From assembly GCF_004570865.1 (NCBI RefSeq), contig NZ_SPQS01000015.1, positions 62,001-126,000 on the forward strand: DNA of 64,000 nucleotides, given 5' to 3'. Shown piece after piece: positions 54,201 to 62,191 of the stretch. Position 1 is the first letter of the stretch. Each line of letters begins with the position of its first letter. Below the pieces are notes generated by a model, which worked only from the letters and a program-made list of their open reading frames with translations, had not been told where the DNA came from and did no database searches. This DNA comes from Bradyrhizobium frederickii (GTDB lineage: Bacteria; Pseudomonadota; Alphaproteobacteria; Rhizobiales; Xanthobacteraceae). A program made the translations under genes and the position numbers.

Positions 54201-54378
54201 TCACGGACGGGTCGGCCCCCGGCCGGCTGGCCGAGACGAAGATGGCGGGGAAGTCGACGTTCGGGACCGAGGCGACGGGAAGGAACTGGTAGGCGACCAC
54301 ACCCAGCAGGAACAACCCGATCGACAGCAGCGTGGTCGCGACTGGGCGGCGGATGAAGGGCTCCGAGATCGATGCCAT
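51274..54378 (-). CDS. RND efflux pump inner-membrane subunit (MdtC-like)
   Basis: 1034 residues from the ATG before ASISEPF. It has the N-terminal EPFIRRPVATTLLSIGLFLLG helix, two large periplasmic loops and 12 membrane helices. The second-repeat GIVKKNGIMMVDFALDAE and the Asp pair in TM4 (VDDAIVMIENMYRNLE) are the proton-relay region of HAE-1 pumps. Its start overlaps the stop of the MdtB-like gene (TGATG). MdtB/MdtC-type pumps work as heteromultimers with an adaptor and an outer-membrane channel. Confidence 0.93.
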   Translation of the reverse strand: MASISEPFIRRPVATTLLSIGLFLLGVVAYQFLPVASVPNVDFPAIFVSASRPGADPSVMAATVASPLERRLGEIAGINQITSTSTLGTTTIQLQFDIGRSIDKAARDVQAAINAAMVDLPSDLPTLPRFRKANTAGAPVFVLALTSKTLSASAIYDVADTVLAQRISQVPGVGDVTVSGADQPAVRVQLNPVALSNAGIATDDVRTAIVNANPLGPVGIFNGERQSETLALNRQMRTAKEFRDIVIKSANGNFVRLSDVADIEDSVRNARSIAWFNKQPAVLIQITKQGDANVIDTVDRVRELVPQLKQWIPAGVEISTLVDRTGTIRASVLDMQWTLLATAILVMVVVFVFLRRLTPTIAAGVSVPLALAGTCAGMWIAGFSIDNLSLMALAISVGFVVDDAIVMIENMYRNLEHGMAPFRAAQEGARQIGFTVVSISLSLIAAFTPLIFMDGIVGRLLREFSLTLTFAILVSTLVSLTVTPMICAHYIRQTTSGTATLFDRIIEGSLSRIVAFYARTLRTVLDYPLATLLVFFATIGLTVTLYIKIPKGYFPTDDSGFVIGATRASADISFQSMLGLQQRLADIVMKDPAVAGVGSTVGAGGGPGGATSNRGVMYISLKPPEERDHVSTEVVIDRLRRALYPVPGIRLFMFAAQDVRAGGRRSDSDYQYTLTSTDLSLLQKWAPIVAKRMESVEGITDISSDRDPGGLQLTLAIDRQKASALGVRVQDIDNALNNAFSQRQISIIYTQRNQYMTVLEIDPKFQVDPSNLDRIYVAGAGDAQVPLSAVVHATRSLAALAVYHSQSFPSTTVSFNLLPDVQLQAATQSIQRAVEELHMPEGIRGSFDGNAGDFARTSGRQPLLILGALVAMYIVLGVLYESLAHPLTIISTLPSAGLGALLALQITNTPLTVIAFVGIILLIGIVKKNGIMMVDFALDAERQRGLSSAEAIFEACQARFRPILMTTMAALFAGIPLVVATGPGTELRRPLGITIIGGLFVSQILTLYTTPVIYLLIDRLRRRSEPRPLAVPAE

Positions 54379-57300
54379 CACTGCATCCCCTCGGTCGCGC
54401 CCGCGACCGGCGGGCCGCCGGATTCGGCCGGCGGCAGCGCCTGCTCGAGGCGGCGGTTGATGCGGTCGAGCGCGAGGTAGATCACAGGCGTCGTGTAAAG
54501 CGTCAGCAGCTGGCTCAGCAGCAGGCCGCCGATGATGGAGACGCCGAGCGGGAAACGCAGCTCGGCGCCGGTGCCGCTCTCGATCGCCAGCGGCAGCGCG
54601 CCGAACAGCGCCGCCAGCGTCGTCATCATGATCGGACGGAAGCGCAACAGGCAGGCCTGCACGATGGCCTCGTCCGGCGACATCCCCTGCCCGCGCTCGG
54701 CCTCGAGCGCGAAGTCGATCATCATGATCGCGTTCTTCTTGACGATGCCCATCAGGAGAATGATGCCGATCAGGCCAATCACAGACAGGTCCTGCCCGCA
54801 CAGCACCAGCGCCAGGATCGCGCCGACGCCGGCCGAGGGCAGCGTCGAAAGGATCGTGATCGGGTGGATGTAGCTCTCGTAAAGCACCCCCAACACGATG
54901 TAGATCGTGATCACGGCGGCGAGCAGCAGCCAGGGCTGGCCGGCGAGCGCCTTGGCGAATTCGGCAGCATCGCCGGCATAGACGCCGACGATGCTGTTGG
55001 GCATGCCGATCCGCGTCTCGATCGTCTTCACGGCGTTGACCGCATCGCCGAGCGCGGCGCCCGGCGCGAGGTTGAAGCTGAGCGATATCGAGGGGAACTG
55101 GGCCTGGTGCGAGATCGCCAGCGGCGCGGTGGTGCGCTTCAGCGTCGCCACGGCCGACAGCGGCACCTGCGCGTTCGGCGCACCGACGGTGGCGCTCGCG
55201 GCGCCCGGCAGATAGAGCTTCGACAGGATCGAGGGATCGCGCTGGTACATCGGCAGCGCCTCCAGCACCACGCGGTACTGGTTGGCCTGGCCGTAGATGG
55301 TCGAGATCTGCCGCTGCGCGAACGCGTCGTTGAGCGTATCCGTGATGGCCTGGAGGCTGACGCCGAGCTGGCCGGCGCGGGTGCGATCGACGTCGAGCTG
55401 CGCCCGCAGGCCGCCCTCCTGCGCCTCGGAAGAGACGTCGCGGAACAAGGGATCGCGCCGCATCTCCGTCACCAGCTTGCGCGCCCATTCCGACACCAGC
55501 GCCGCGTCGGTGCCGGTCAGCGTGTACTGGTATTGCGAGCGGCTCGACTGGGTCGAGATCTGCACGTCCTGCACCGGCTGGAAATACACGGTCATGCCGG
55601 GGATACCCGCGCCCCTCTCCTTCAGCCGGGTTATGACGGCCGCGACATCGTCACGCCGCTCGCCGCGCGGCCTCAGGCTCATGACGAGCCGGCCGACATT
55701 GGTGGTCGGATTGACCGAGCCCGCCCCGATCACCGAGACCACGCCGACCACGTCGGGATCCGCCCTGATGGCGTCGGAAGCCTCGGCCTGCCGCTTCTGC
55801 ATCTCCGCGAACGACACGTCGGGTCCAGCCTCCGTCACCGCCGTGATCGAGGCGGTGTCCTGCAGCGGCAGGAAGCCCTTCGGCGCGACGACATAGAGGA
55901 CCAGGGTCGCGATCAGCGTGGCGAAGGTCACGACCAGCGTGGCGCGCTGGCGTTCCAGCACCCAAAGCAGCGTCCGGTGGTAGAATTCGACGGTGCGGTC
56001 GATGAATCGGCTGATCGCGGCCAATCCCGGCACCGCCAGCTCCTCATGGGCGTGCTTGAGCAGGCGCGAGCACATCATCGGCGTCAGCGTCAGCGAGACC
56101 ACGGCCGAGGTCACCACCGCGATCGTCAAGGTCAGCGCGAATTCGCGGAACATGCGTCCGACGAGGCCCGACATGAACAGCAGCGGGATGAACACCGCGA
56201 TCAGCGACACCGTCAGCGAGATCACGGTGAAGCCGATCTCGCTGGCGCCCTTCAGCGAGGCCTCCATCGCGTCGTCGCCGTTCTCCATGTGGCGCACGAT
56301 GTTCTCGATCATGACGATGGCGTCGTCGACGACGAAGCCGGTGCCGATCGTGAGCGCCATCAGCGAGAGATTGTCGAGGCTGAACCCGGCGAAATACATG
56401 ATGCCGAAGCTCGTGATCAGCGACAGCGGCAGCGCGACGCCCGCGATCAAGGTTGCGCGCAGCGAACGCAGGAACAGCAGCACCACCAGGGTCACCAGCA
56501 CGACGGCAAGGACCAGCGTGAACTGCACGTCGCGCACCGAGGCGCGGATGGTGACGGTGCGATCGGAAACGATGGTGAGGTTCACGCCCGCCGGAATCGC
56601 GCGCTGCACCTTGGGGATTTCGGCGCGAATCTGGCTGACGACGTCGATCACGTTGGCGCCGGGCTGGCGCTGGATGTCGATGATGACGGCCGGCGTGCCC
56701 TGGTACCAGCCGCCGGTGCGGTCGTTCTCGAGGCCGTCGACGATCTGGGCGACGTCGGCGATCGTAACCGGCGAGCCGTTGCGATAGGCGATGATGACGG
56801 GCTTGTAGGCGTCAGCCGCGGCGATCTGGTCGTTGGCCGCGATGATGTAGGATTGCTGCGCGCCGTCGAGCGAGCCTTTCGGCCCCGAGACATTGGCATT
56901 GGCGATTGCGGTGCGCAGATCTTCCATGGCGATGCCGTAGGCGGCGAGCCGCGCCAGATCGGCCTGGATGCGCACGGCCGGCTTCAGCCCGCCGAGCACC
57001 GAGACCCGTCCGACGCCGGAAATCTGGCTCAAACGTTGCGCCAGAAGCGTGTCGGCGATGTCGCTCATCGCCCGCAGCGAGATGGTGTCCGAGCGCAGCG
57101 CCAGCGTCATGACAGGTGCGTCCGCCGGGTTCACCTTGGCGTAGGTCGGCGGATAAGGCAGCGTCTTCGGCAGCACGCCCGCCGCGGCGTTGATCGCCGC
57201 CTGCACGTCCTGGGTCGCGCCATCGATGTCGCGGTTGAGGTCGAACTGCAGCGAGATCTGGCTGACGCCGAACGAACTGGTCGAGTTCATCGCCGACAGC

Positions 57301-57527
57301 GACGGGATCTGGCCGAGCTGCCGCTCCAGCGGTGCCGTGATCAGCGAGGCGATCACGTCGGGGCTCGCGCCCGGCAGCTGCGTCGTCACCTGCACGGTCG
57401 GGAAATCGACCTGCGGCAGCGCCGAGACCGGCAGCGCGAAATAGCCCAGCAGCCCGCCGATCAGCAGCGCGATGCCGAGCAGCGAGGTCGCGATCGGCCG
57501 GCGGATGAACGGTTCGGAGACACCCAT
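54378..57527 (-). CDS. RND efflux pump inner-membrane subunit (MdtB-like)
   Basis: 1049 residues from the ATG before GVSEPF; the longer frame upstream is outside the family. RND hallmarks: SEPFIRRPIATSLLGIALLIGG, DDAIVMIENIVRHMENG in TM4, GIVKKNAIMMIDFALEAE, and long periplasmic domains with porter folds. It is paralogous to the next gene and transcribed just before it. Together with the adaptor and the NodT-type channel it forms an MdtABC-like exporter of drugs, flavonoids or metals; the substrate is not deducible. Confidence 0.93.
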   Translation of the reverse strand: MGVSEPFIRRPIATSLLGIALLIGGLLGYFALPVSALPQVDFPTVQVTTQLPGASPDVIASLITAPLERQLGQIPSLSAMNSTSSFGVSQISLQFDLNRDIDGATQDVQAAINAAAGVLPKTLPYPPTYAKVNPADAPVMTLALRSDTISLRAMSDIADTLLAQRLSQISGVGRVSVLGGLKPAVRIQADLARLAAYGIAMEDLRTAIANANVSGPKGSLDGAQQSYIIAANDQIAAADAYKPVIIAYRNGSPVTIADVAQIVDGLENDRTGGWYQGTPAVIIDIQRQPGANVIDVVSQIRAEIPKVQRAIPAGVNLTIVSDRTVTIRASVRDVQFTLVLAVVLVTLVVLLFLRSLRATLIAGVALPLSLITSFGIMYFAGFSLDNLSLMALTIGTGFVVDDAIVMIENIVRHMENGDDAMEASLKGASEIGFTVISLTVSLIAVFIPLLFMSGLVGRMFREFALTLTIAVVTSAVVSLTLTPMMCSRLLKHAHEELAVPGLAAISRFIDRTVEFYHRTLLWVLERQRATLVVTFATLIATLVLYVVAPKGFLPLQDTASITAVTEAGPDVSFAEMQKRQAEASDAIRADPDVVGVVSVIGAGSVNPTTNVGRLVMSLRPRGERRDDVAAVITRLKERGAGIPGMTVYFQPVQDVQISTQSSRSQYQYTLTGTDAALVSEWARKLVTEMRRDPLFRDVSSEAQEGGLRAQLDVDRTRAGQLGVSLQAITDTLNDAFAQRQISTIYGQANQYRVVLEALPMYQRDPSILSKLYLPGAASATVGAPNAQVPLSAVATLKRTTAPLAISHQAQFPSISLSFNLAPGAALGDAVNAVKTIETRIGMPNSIVGVYAGDAAEFAKALAGQPWLLLAAVITIYIVLGVLYESYIHPITILSTLPSAGVGAILALVLCGQDLSVIGLIGIILLMGIVKKNAIMMIDFALEAERGQGMSPDEAIVQACLLRFRPIMMTTLAALFGALPLAIESGTGAELRFPLGVSIIGGLLLSQLLTLYTTPVIYLALDRINRRLEQALPPAESGGPPVAGATEGMQ

Positions 57528-57564
57528 GGGATCTGCCTGCCGCGTCAAGCGGCTGTTGTCGGGA

Positions 57565-58959
57565 TCATGGCTGCTTGGCTCCACTACCCGCTGCCCCCGG
57601 CCCCGGGGCCGGCCCGGTCTGTCCCTTCTGGTCGCCTTCGCCGCTCTTGCGCCTGGCGCGGAACTCGTCGTCCTTGCCTTGCCCGTCCTTCTGACTTTCC
57701 TTGGCGCCATCCTTCTTCTGGGCGTCAGGCCCGCGCGAGCGCTTGCGCGGGGCGAGATCGGCCGACGGGGTCTGGTCGTCGCGGCCGACGATCACCTTGG
57801 AGCCGTCGGACAGGTTGGCAAAGCCGGTGGTGACGACCCGGTCGGTCGCCGACAGGCCGCTCGCGATCACCGCGTCATGCTCGTTCTGTTGCGTCACCGC
57901 CACGGGCTTGGCCGAGACGATATTATCCTCGCCGATGACATAGCTGAATGTCCCGATCGGCCCGCGCTGCACGGCCGATGTCGGCACCACCAGCGCCTTC
58001 GTCAAGGTCTCGACCTTGAGGCGGACGTTGACGAACTGGCCCGGCCAGAGCTGGTAATTGGCGTTGGGAAATTCCGCCTTGAGCTTGAGCGTGCCGGTGG
58101 TCTGGTCGACCTGATTGTCGATGCCGGTCAGCTTGCCGGTGTCGATCACGGTGATGCCGTCATTGCCGAACACGTCGACCGCGAGCGTACCTTTCGCCGC
58201 GGCCGCATTGACGCGCATGATCTGCTGCTGCGGCAGGCTGAACCACACCGCGATCGGCTGCAATTGCGCGATCACCACCAGACCCGTGGTGTCGGAGGCG
58301 TGGATGATATTGCCCTGGTCGACCTGGCGCAGGCCAGCGCGGCCCGAAATCGGGGCCACGATCTTGGTGTAGCTCAGCGTTGCCGCCGCATTGTCGATCG
58401 CGGCCTGGTCGGCCTTCACCAGCGCCTCGGTCTGCGCCACCAGCGCGCGCTGGGTGTCGGCCTGCTGCTTGGAGCCGGCATTGGAGGCGGCGAGCTGCTC
58501 GTATCGGGTCAGGTCAATGCGCTGGTTGGCGAGCTGGGCCTGATCCTGTGCCTTCTTGGCGACGGCCTGGTCGTACTGCGCCTGGTAGATCGCCGGATCG
58601 ATCTCGCCGAGCACGTCGCCCTTCTTGACGTCCTGGCCTTCAGTGAAATTCACCGCGATCAGCTTGCCGTCGACCTGCGAGCGCACGGTCACGGTGTTGA
58701 GCGCGCGGATCGCGCCGACGCCGTCGAGATAGACAGGCACGTCCTGCACCCGGGGGATCGCCGCCAGCACGGGGACCGGCAGATCGGGCCGCTGGTTGTT
58801 GCGGTTGTTGGCTTGCTGCTGATGCATGGCGATCCAGCCGAGATAACCGAGCCCACCGAGGATCGCGAGCGTGATCAGGGTGACGACGAAGCCGCGGCCG
58901 CGCGATCTTCTCGCCGTCCCCTCCTCCACGCCTGGCTTGCCGTCCGGCTTAAAGAGCAT
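57565..58959 (-). CDS. membrane fusion (adaptor) protein of the RND pump (MdtA-like)
   Basis: 464 residues. A single N-terminal membrane anchor (about 24-46) leads to the lipoyl/hairpin domains: VRSQVDGKLIAVNFTEGQDVKKGDVLGEIDP and a coiled coil with LVAQTEALVKADQAAID, then a barrel (IVAPISGRAGLRQVD). The last about 80 residues are Lys/Gly/Pro-rich and disordered. It connects pump and outer-membrane channel. It overlaps the channel gene by 11 bp and is followed by the pump genes. Confidence 0.92.
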   Translation of the reverse strand: MLFKPDGKPGVEEGTARRSRGRGFVVTLITLAILGGLGYLGWIAMHQQQANNRNNQRPDLPVPVLAAIPRVQDVPVYLDGVGAIRALNTVTVRSQVDGKLIAVNFTEGQDVKKGDVLGEIDPAIYQAQYDQAVAKKAQDQAQLANQRIDLTRYEQLAASNAGSKQQADTQRALVAQTEALVKADQAAIDNAAATLSYTKIVAPISGRAGLRQVDQGNIIHASDTTGLVVIAQLQPIAVWFSLPQQQIMRVNAAAAKGTLAVDVFGNDGITVIDTGKLTGIDNQVDQTTGTLKLKAEFPNANYQLWPGQFVNVRLKVETLTKALVVPTSAVQRGPIGTFSYVIGEDNIVSAKPVAVTQQNEHDAVIASGLSATDRVVTTGFANLSDGSKVIVGRDDQTPSADLAPRKRSRGPDAQKKDGAKESQKDGQGKDDEFRARRKSGEGDQKGQTGPAPGPGAAGSGAKQP

Positions 58960-60433
58960 TGACGGGTTTCTCCATTCGCGGCTCCCAGCCGCCGCCGAGC
59001 GCCTGATACAGGCTGACGATGGCGAGCAAGCGGGCCAGTTGCGCCTGCGACAGCGCGTCCTCCGCCTGGAACAGGGTCAGTTGAGTGTTGAGCACGGTCA
59101 CGATGTCGGCAGTGCCGGCGCGCAATTGCTGCTCGGACAGATCGAAGGCGCGGCGCGAGGCGGTAACGACGTCGCGCTGCAATTGCAGCTTGATCGTGGT
59201 CTGCTTGATCGAGAACAGCGCATTGTCGACGTCGGCAAAGGCCTGCACGATGGTCTTGCGGTAGGTCTGGAGCAGTTCGTCCTGCCGCGCCTTGGCGAGT
59301 TCGAAATTGCCGAGAATCCTACCGCCGTCGAAGATCGGCTGCGTGGCGCTGCCGACGAGCTGGAAGAACGCCGCATGCGGCTGGAACAGCGAGACCAGTG
59401 CCGCACTCTGATAGCCGCCATTGCCGGTAAGCTGGATGGTCGGAAAGAACTGGGCACGGGCATTGCCGATGTTGGCGGTCGCAGACGCAAGCTGCGCCTC
59501 CTGCCGGCGGATGTCAGGCCGCTGCGTCAGAAGCTCCGACGGCAGGCCGGGCGTCACGCGCGGGATCGCGATCCGGTCCAGCGAGCCGCCGTGCACGCGC
59601 ACGCTCTCGGGCGGGCGCGAGACCAGCACGGCGAGGGCGTTGACGTTCTGGTCCAGCGTCTGGCGCAGCGGCGGCACGAGGGCCTTCTGGTTGGCGAGCA
59701 CGCTCTCCTGCTGGGCAACATCGAGATCCGTGCCGGTGCCGGCCTTGCGCCGCTCCCTGACCGCATCGAGGATACGCTGCGCGCTCGCGATGTTGCGCTG
59801 TGAGGTCCTGATCCGGTCCTGCGAGGCCAGCACCTGGAAATAGGCGTTGGCGACGGCAGCGAGCGTCGTCAGCGCGACGGTGTCGCGATCGAAGCGGTTG
59901 GCGTTGGCAGTTTCCTCCGCAGTCTGCAGCGCATCGCGGTTCTGGCCCCAGAAGTCGAGCTGATAGCTCGCGCTCAGCGAAGCCGAATAGTTGACGACTT
60001 CGCGACCGCCGATGGACAGACCCGAGGAGCTTGCGCCCGAGGTGCGCGAATAGGTTTCCGAACCGGCGGTCGATAGGCTCGGCAGCAGCGCCGCGCCGGC
60101 CTGCCGCGCCTGGGCGTCGGCCTGAACGATGCGCGAAACCGCTGCGGCGATGTCGAGATTGACGGTCTGCGCCTCTTCCATCAGCTGCGTCAGCTCCGTG
60201 GAGCGGAAGCCGCGCCACCAATCCAATGAGGGCGGCGCATCGCCCTTGCCGGCGTATTTGTACTGTATGGGAACGTCGAGGGCGGGATCAGGAAGGTCCT
60301 GGGTCAGCACGCAAGCGCCTGAGGTGGCAGCGAGGCACACCACCGCAAGCCAGCGCGCCGAACGCAGCGTCCGGGCCGCTGAACCTTCGGACCGCCGCGC
60401 CGCGATCCCCGGAACACCCTGTGTCACATCCAC
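58949..60433 (-). CDS. NodT-family outer-membrane efflux lipoprotein
   Basis: 494 residues from a GTG start preceded by a G-rich element. A lipobox (AATSGAC) near residue 41 gives a lipid-anchored N-terminus. The TolC-type repeats are visible: LDIAAAVSRIVQADAQARQAGAALLPSL and FFPTIQLTGNGGYQSAAL. It is the first gene of the four-gene efflux operon (channel, adaptor, two pumps). No regulator gene is adjacent on either side. Confidence 0.92.
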   Translation of the reverse strand: MDVTQGVPGIAARRSEGSAARTLRSARWLAVVCLAATSGACVLTQDLPDPALDVPIQYKYAGKGDAPPSLDWWRGFRSTELTQLMEEAQTVNLDIAAAVSRIVQADAQARQAGAALLPSLSTAGSETYSRTSGASSSGLSIGGREVVNYSASLSASYQLDFWGQNRDALQTAEETANANRFDRDTVALTTLAAVANAYFQVLASQDRIRTSQRNIASAQRILDAVRERRKAGTGTDLDVAQQESVLANQKALVPPLRQTLDQNVNALAVLVSRPPESVRVHGGSLDRIAIPRVTPGLPSELLTQRPDIRRQEAQLASATANIGNARAQFFPTIQLTGNGGYQSAALVSLFQPHAAFFQLVGSATQPIFDGGRILGNFELAKARQDELLQTYRKTIVQAFADVDNALFSIKQTTIKLQLQRDVVTASRRAFDLSEQQLRAGTADIVTVLNTQLTLFQAEDALSQAQLARLLAIVSLYQALGGGWEPRMEKPVNAL

Positions 60434-61095
60434 CCCCCGCCGGGCAGATCAAACCGCCGCGCAACCGGATTAACCGATTCGCGGCGGGACAATCGGGGGG
60501 CTTTGGACAACTCGTTCACAACGATGATGCTTTCTCGGAACCTCGAAATGATACTAGCCGGGCGTTGAACTGGGGGACAGGGCCGCGGTAGCGAGACGGT
60601 CCTGCCAACGAGCCTGAAACGAATCGATGAAAATTCGAAAGGTGCCTGTCTCGCAGCGACTTTTCTCGTTCTGAAAACACCGGGAGGCGTGATCAAGCTT
60701 ACCAAGATTTCATGTGATATTGCTGCCACACCGGCGTCCGGGCCTTCCATGCGGCCACAAGAAGCCTCGCGCGGCTTCGCTTCAATCCGCTCTCTGGCCG
60801 GAGCCATCTCACAAAGCCGTCAACGGCTCCGGATGCCGGCCCCCTCCGGTCCCTGGAAAGAAGCGTGCGCGGATTGGCTGCCGACGACGGCCATCTTCCG
60901 TCATCGGACGGAGTTCAGCCATTTCCTCCTCCTGATATCTCCCCTCGCGGCCGCGCACATTGCCGCGCGAGAATATCACTGTTGGGACAGGCGTTTCAGC
61001 CGGTTTCGCCGCAGCGCAAAAGCCTTCCCCTTTGGCCCCCCAAGCACTAGGTTCTGGCCAACCAGATCAACCTTCTTGGTGGCGATTTTCCTGAC
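60434..61095. other. 662-bp divergent gap between the efflux operon and cysK
   Basis: No convincing gene. The two outward promoters should lie here. A perfect 8-bp inverted repeat, CCGGAGCC (60798-60805) with GGCTCCGG (60825-60832), forms a 19-base-loop hairpin in the cysK leader side. A T/A-rich patch at about 60655-60725 is a candidate promoter zone. I see no clear TetR or AraC gene or site that would control the pump. Confidence 0.45.
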
Positions 61096-62130
61096 ATGAG
61101 CATTCGAAACGACGTTGTCGAAGCCATCGGCAACACCCCGCTGATCAAGCTGAAGCGCGCCTCGGAACTGACCGGCTGCACCATTCTCGGCAAGGCCGAA
61201 TTCATGAATCCCGGCCAGTCGGTCAAGGACCGCGCCGGCAAATGGATGATCCTGGAGGCCGAGAAGCGCGGCGAGCTCAAGCCTGGCGGTCTCGTGGTGG
61301 AAGCGACCGCCGGCAATACCGGCATCGGGCTTGCCGTCGTTGCCAGCGCGCGCGGCTATCGCACCCTGATCGTGATCCCGGAAACGCAGAGCCAGGAGAA
61401 GAAGGATTTCCTGAAGCTGTGCGGCGCCGAACTGATCGAGGTGCCGGCCCTGCCCTATGCCAACCCCAACAATTATCAACACGTCGGCCGGCGGCTTGCG
61501 GATGAGTTGCGCAAGACCGAGCCTCACGGCGTGCTGTTCGCAGACCAGTGGAACAACCTCGACAACGCCAAGGCGCATTACGAATCGACCGGACCCGAGA
61601 TCTGGGAGCAGACCGGCGGCAAGGTCGACGGCTTCGTCTGCTCGGTCGGCAGCGGCGGCACGCTGGCTGGCGTCAGCCGCTATCTGAAGGAGCAGAACAA
61701 GAACGTGCGGATCGCCTGCGCCGATCCGCACGGCGCCGGCATGTACGAATATTTCAGGACCGGCGATGCCAAGGCGACGCCCGGCGGCTCGATCACCGAA
61801 GGCATCGGTCTCAACCGCGCGACCGCGATCGTCGAGACCGCGAAGGTGGATGATGCCTATCTCATTCCCGACGCTGAAGCCGTCACGGCGATCTACGAAT
61901 TGCTCCAGCACGAAGGCCTGTGCCTCGGCGGCTCGACCGGCATCAACGTCGTCGGTGCGATGCGCCTCGCAAAGCAGCTCGGGCCCGGCAAGACAGTCGT
62001 GACAGTGCTGTGCGATTCCGGCAGCCGCTATCAATCAAAACTGTTTAACGCGGATTTCATGCGCGCCAAGAACCTGCCGGTGCCGGAGTGGCTGGAGAAG
62101 CGCAGCAACATCAAGCCGCCGTTCGTGTGA
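61096..62130 (+). CDS. cysK: cysteine synthase A (O-acetylserine sulfhydrylase)
   Basis: 344 residues. PLP-lysine motif PGQSVKDRAG, substrate-binding EATAGNTGIG, phosphate-binding VGSGGTLAG, and the CDSGSRYQSKLF ending. It joins O-acetylserine and sulfide to cysteine. The length is slightly greater than the typical 310-330, with a C-terminal extension (LPVPEWLEKRSNIKPPFV). The ribosome-binding site is weak. It is monocistronic. Confidence 0.95.
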   Translation: MSIRNDVVEAIGNTPLIKLKRASELTGCTILGKAEFMNPGQSVKDRAGKWMILEAEKRGELKPGGLVVEATAGNTGIGLAVVASARGYRTLIVIPETQSQEKKDFLKLCGAELIEVPALPYANPNNYQHVGRRLADELRKTEPHGVLFADQWNNLDNAKAHYESTGPEIWEQTGGKVDGFVCSVGSGGTLAGVSRYLKEQNKNVRIACADPHGAGMYEYFRTGDAKATPGGSITEGIGLNRATAIVETAKVDDAYLIPDAEAVTAIYELLQHEGLCLGGSTGINVVGAMRLAKQLGPGKTVVTVLCDSGSRYQSKLFNADFMRAKNLPVPEWLEKRSNIKPPFV

Positions 62131-62134
62131 TCGT

Positions 62135-62163
62135 CGCGCGCCCCCTTCGGGTCGGGACGCGCG
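62135..62163. terminator. GC-rich hairpin between cysK and the SPINDLY-like gene
   Basis: CGCGCG at 62135-62140 pairs with CGCGCG ending at 62163, with C-runs and G-runs continuing the stem around a TTC loop. It lies five bases after the cysK stop and 29 before the stop of the convergent gene. No T-tract follows, so it may work with Rho or only stabilise mRNA ends. Confidence 0.45.
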
Positions 62164-62191
62164 TCCACAAGCTCAGCGCGGTTCAGCCGGG

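Noticed and set aside
54372..57833. Long + strand frame of about 1,150 codons opposite the MdtB-like gene
   Set aside because: Mirror of a real RND pump gene; composition is Arg/Asp/His-rich, with no domain and no ribosome-binding site.
60689..61099. 136-codon + strand frame upstream of cysK
   Set aside because: Composition is low-complexity and Ser/Arg-rich, it overlaps the cysK start and contains a hairpin; no domain is visible.
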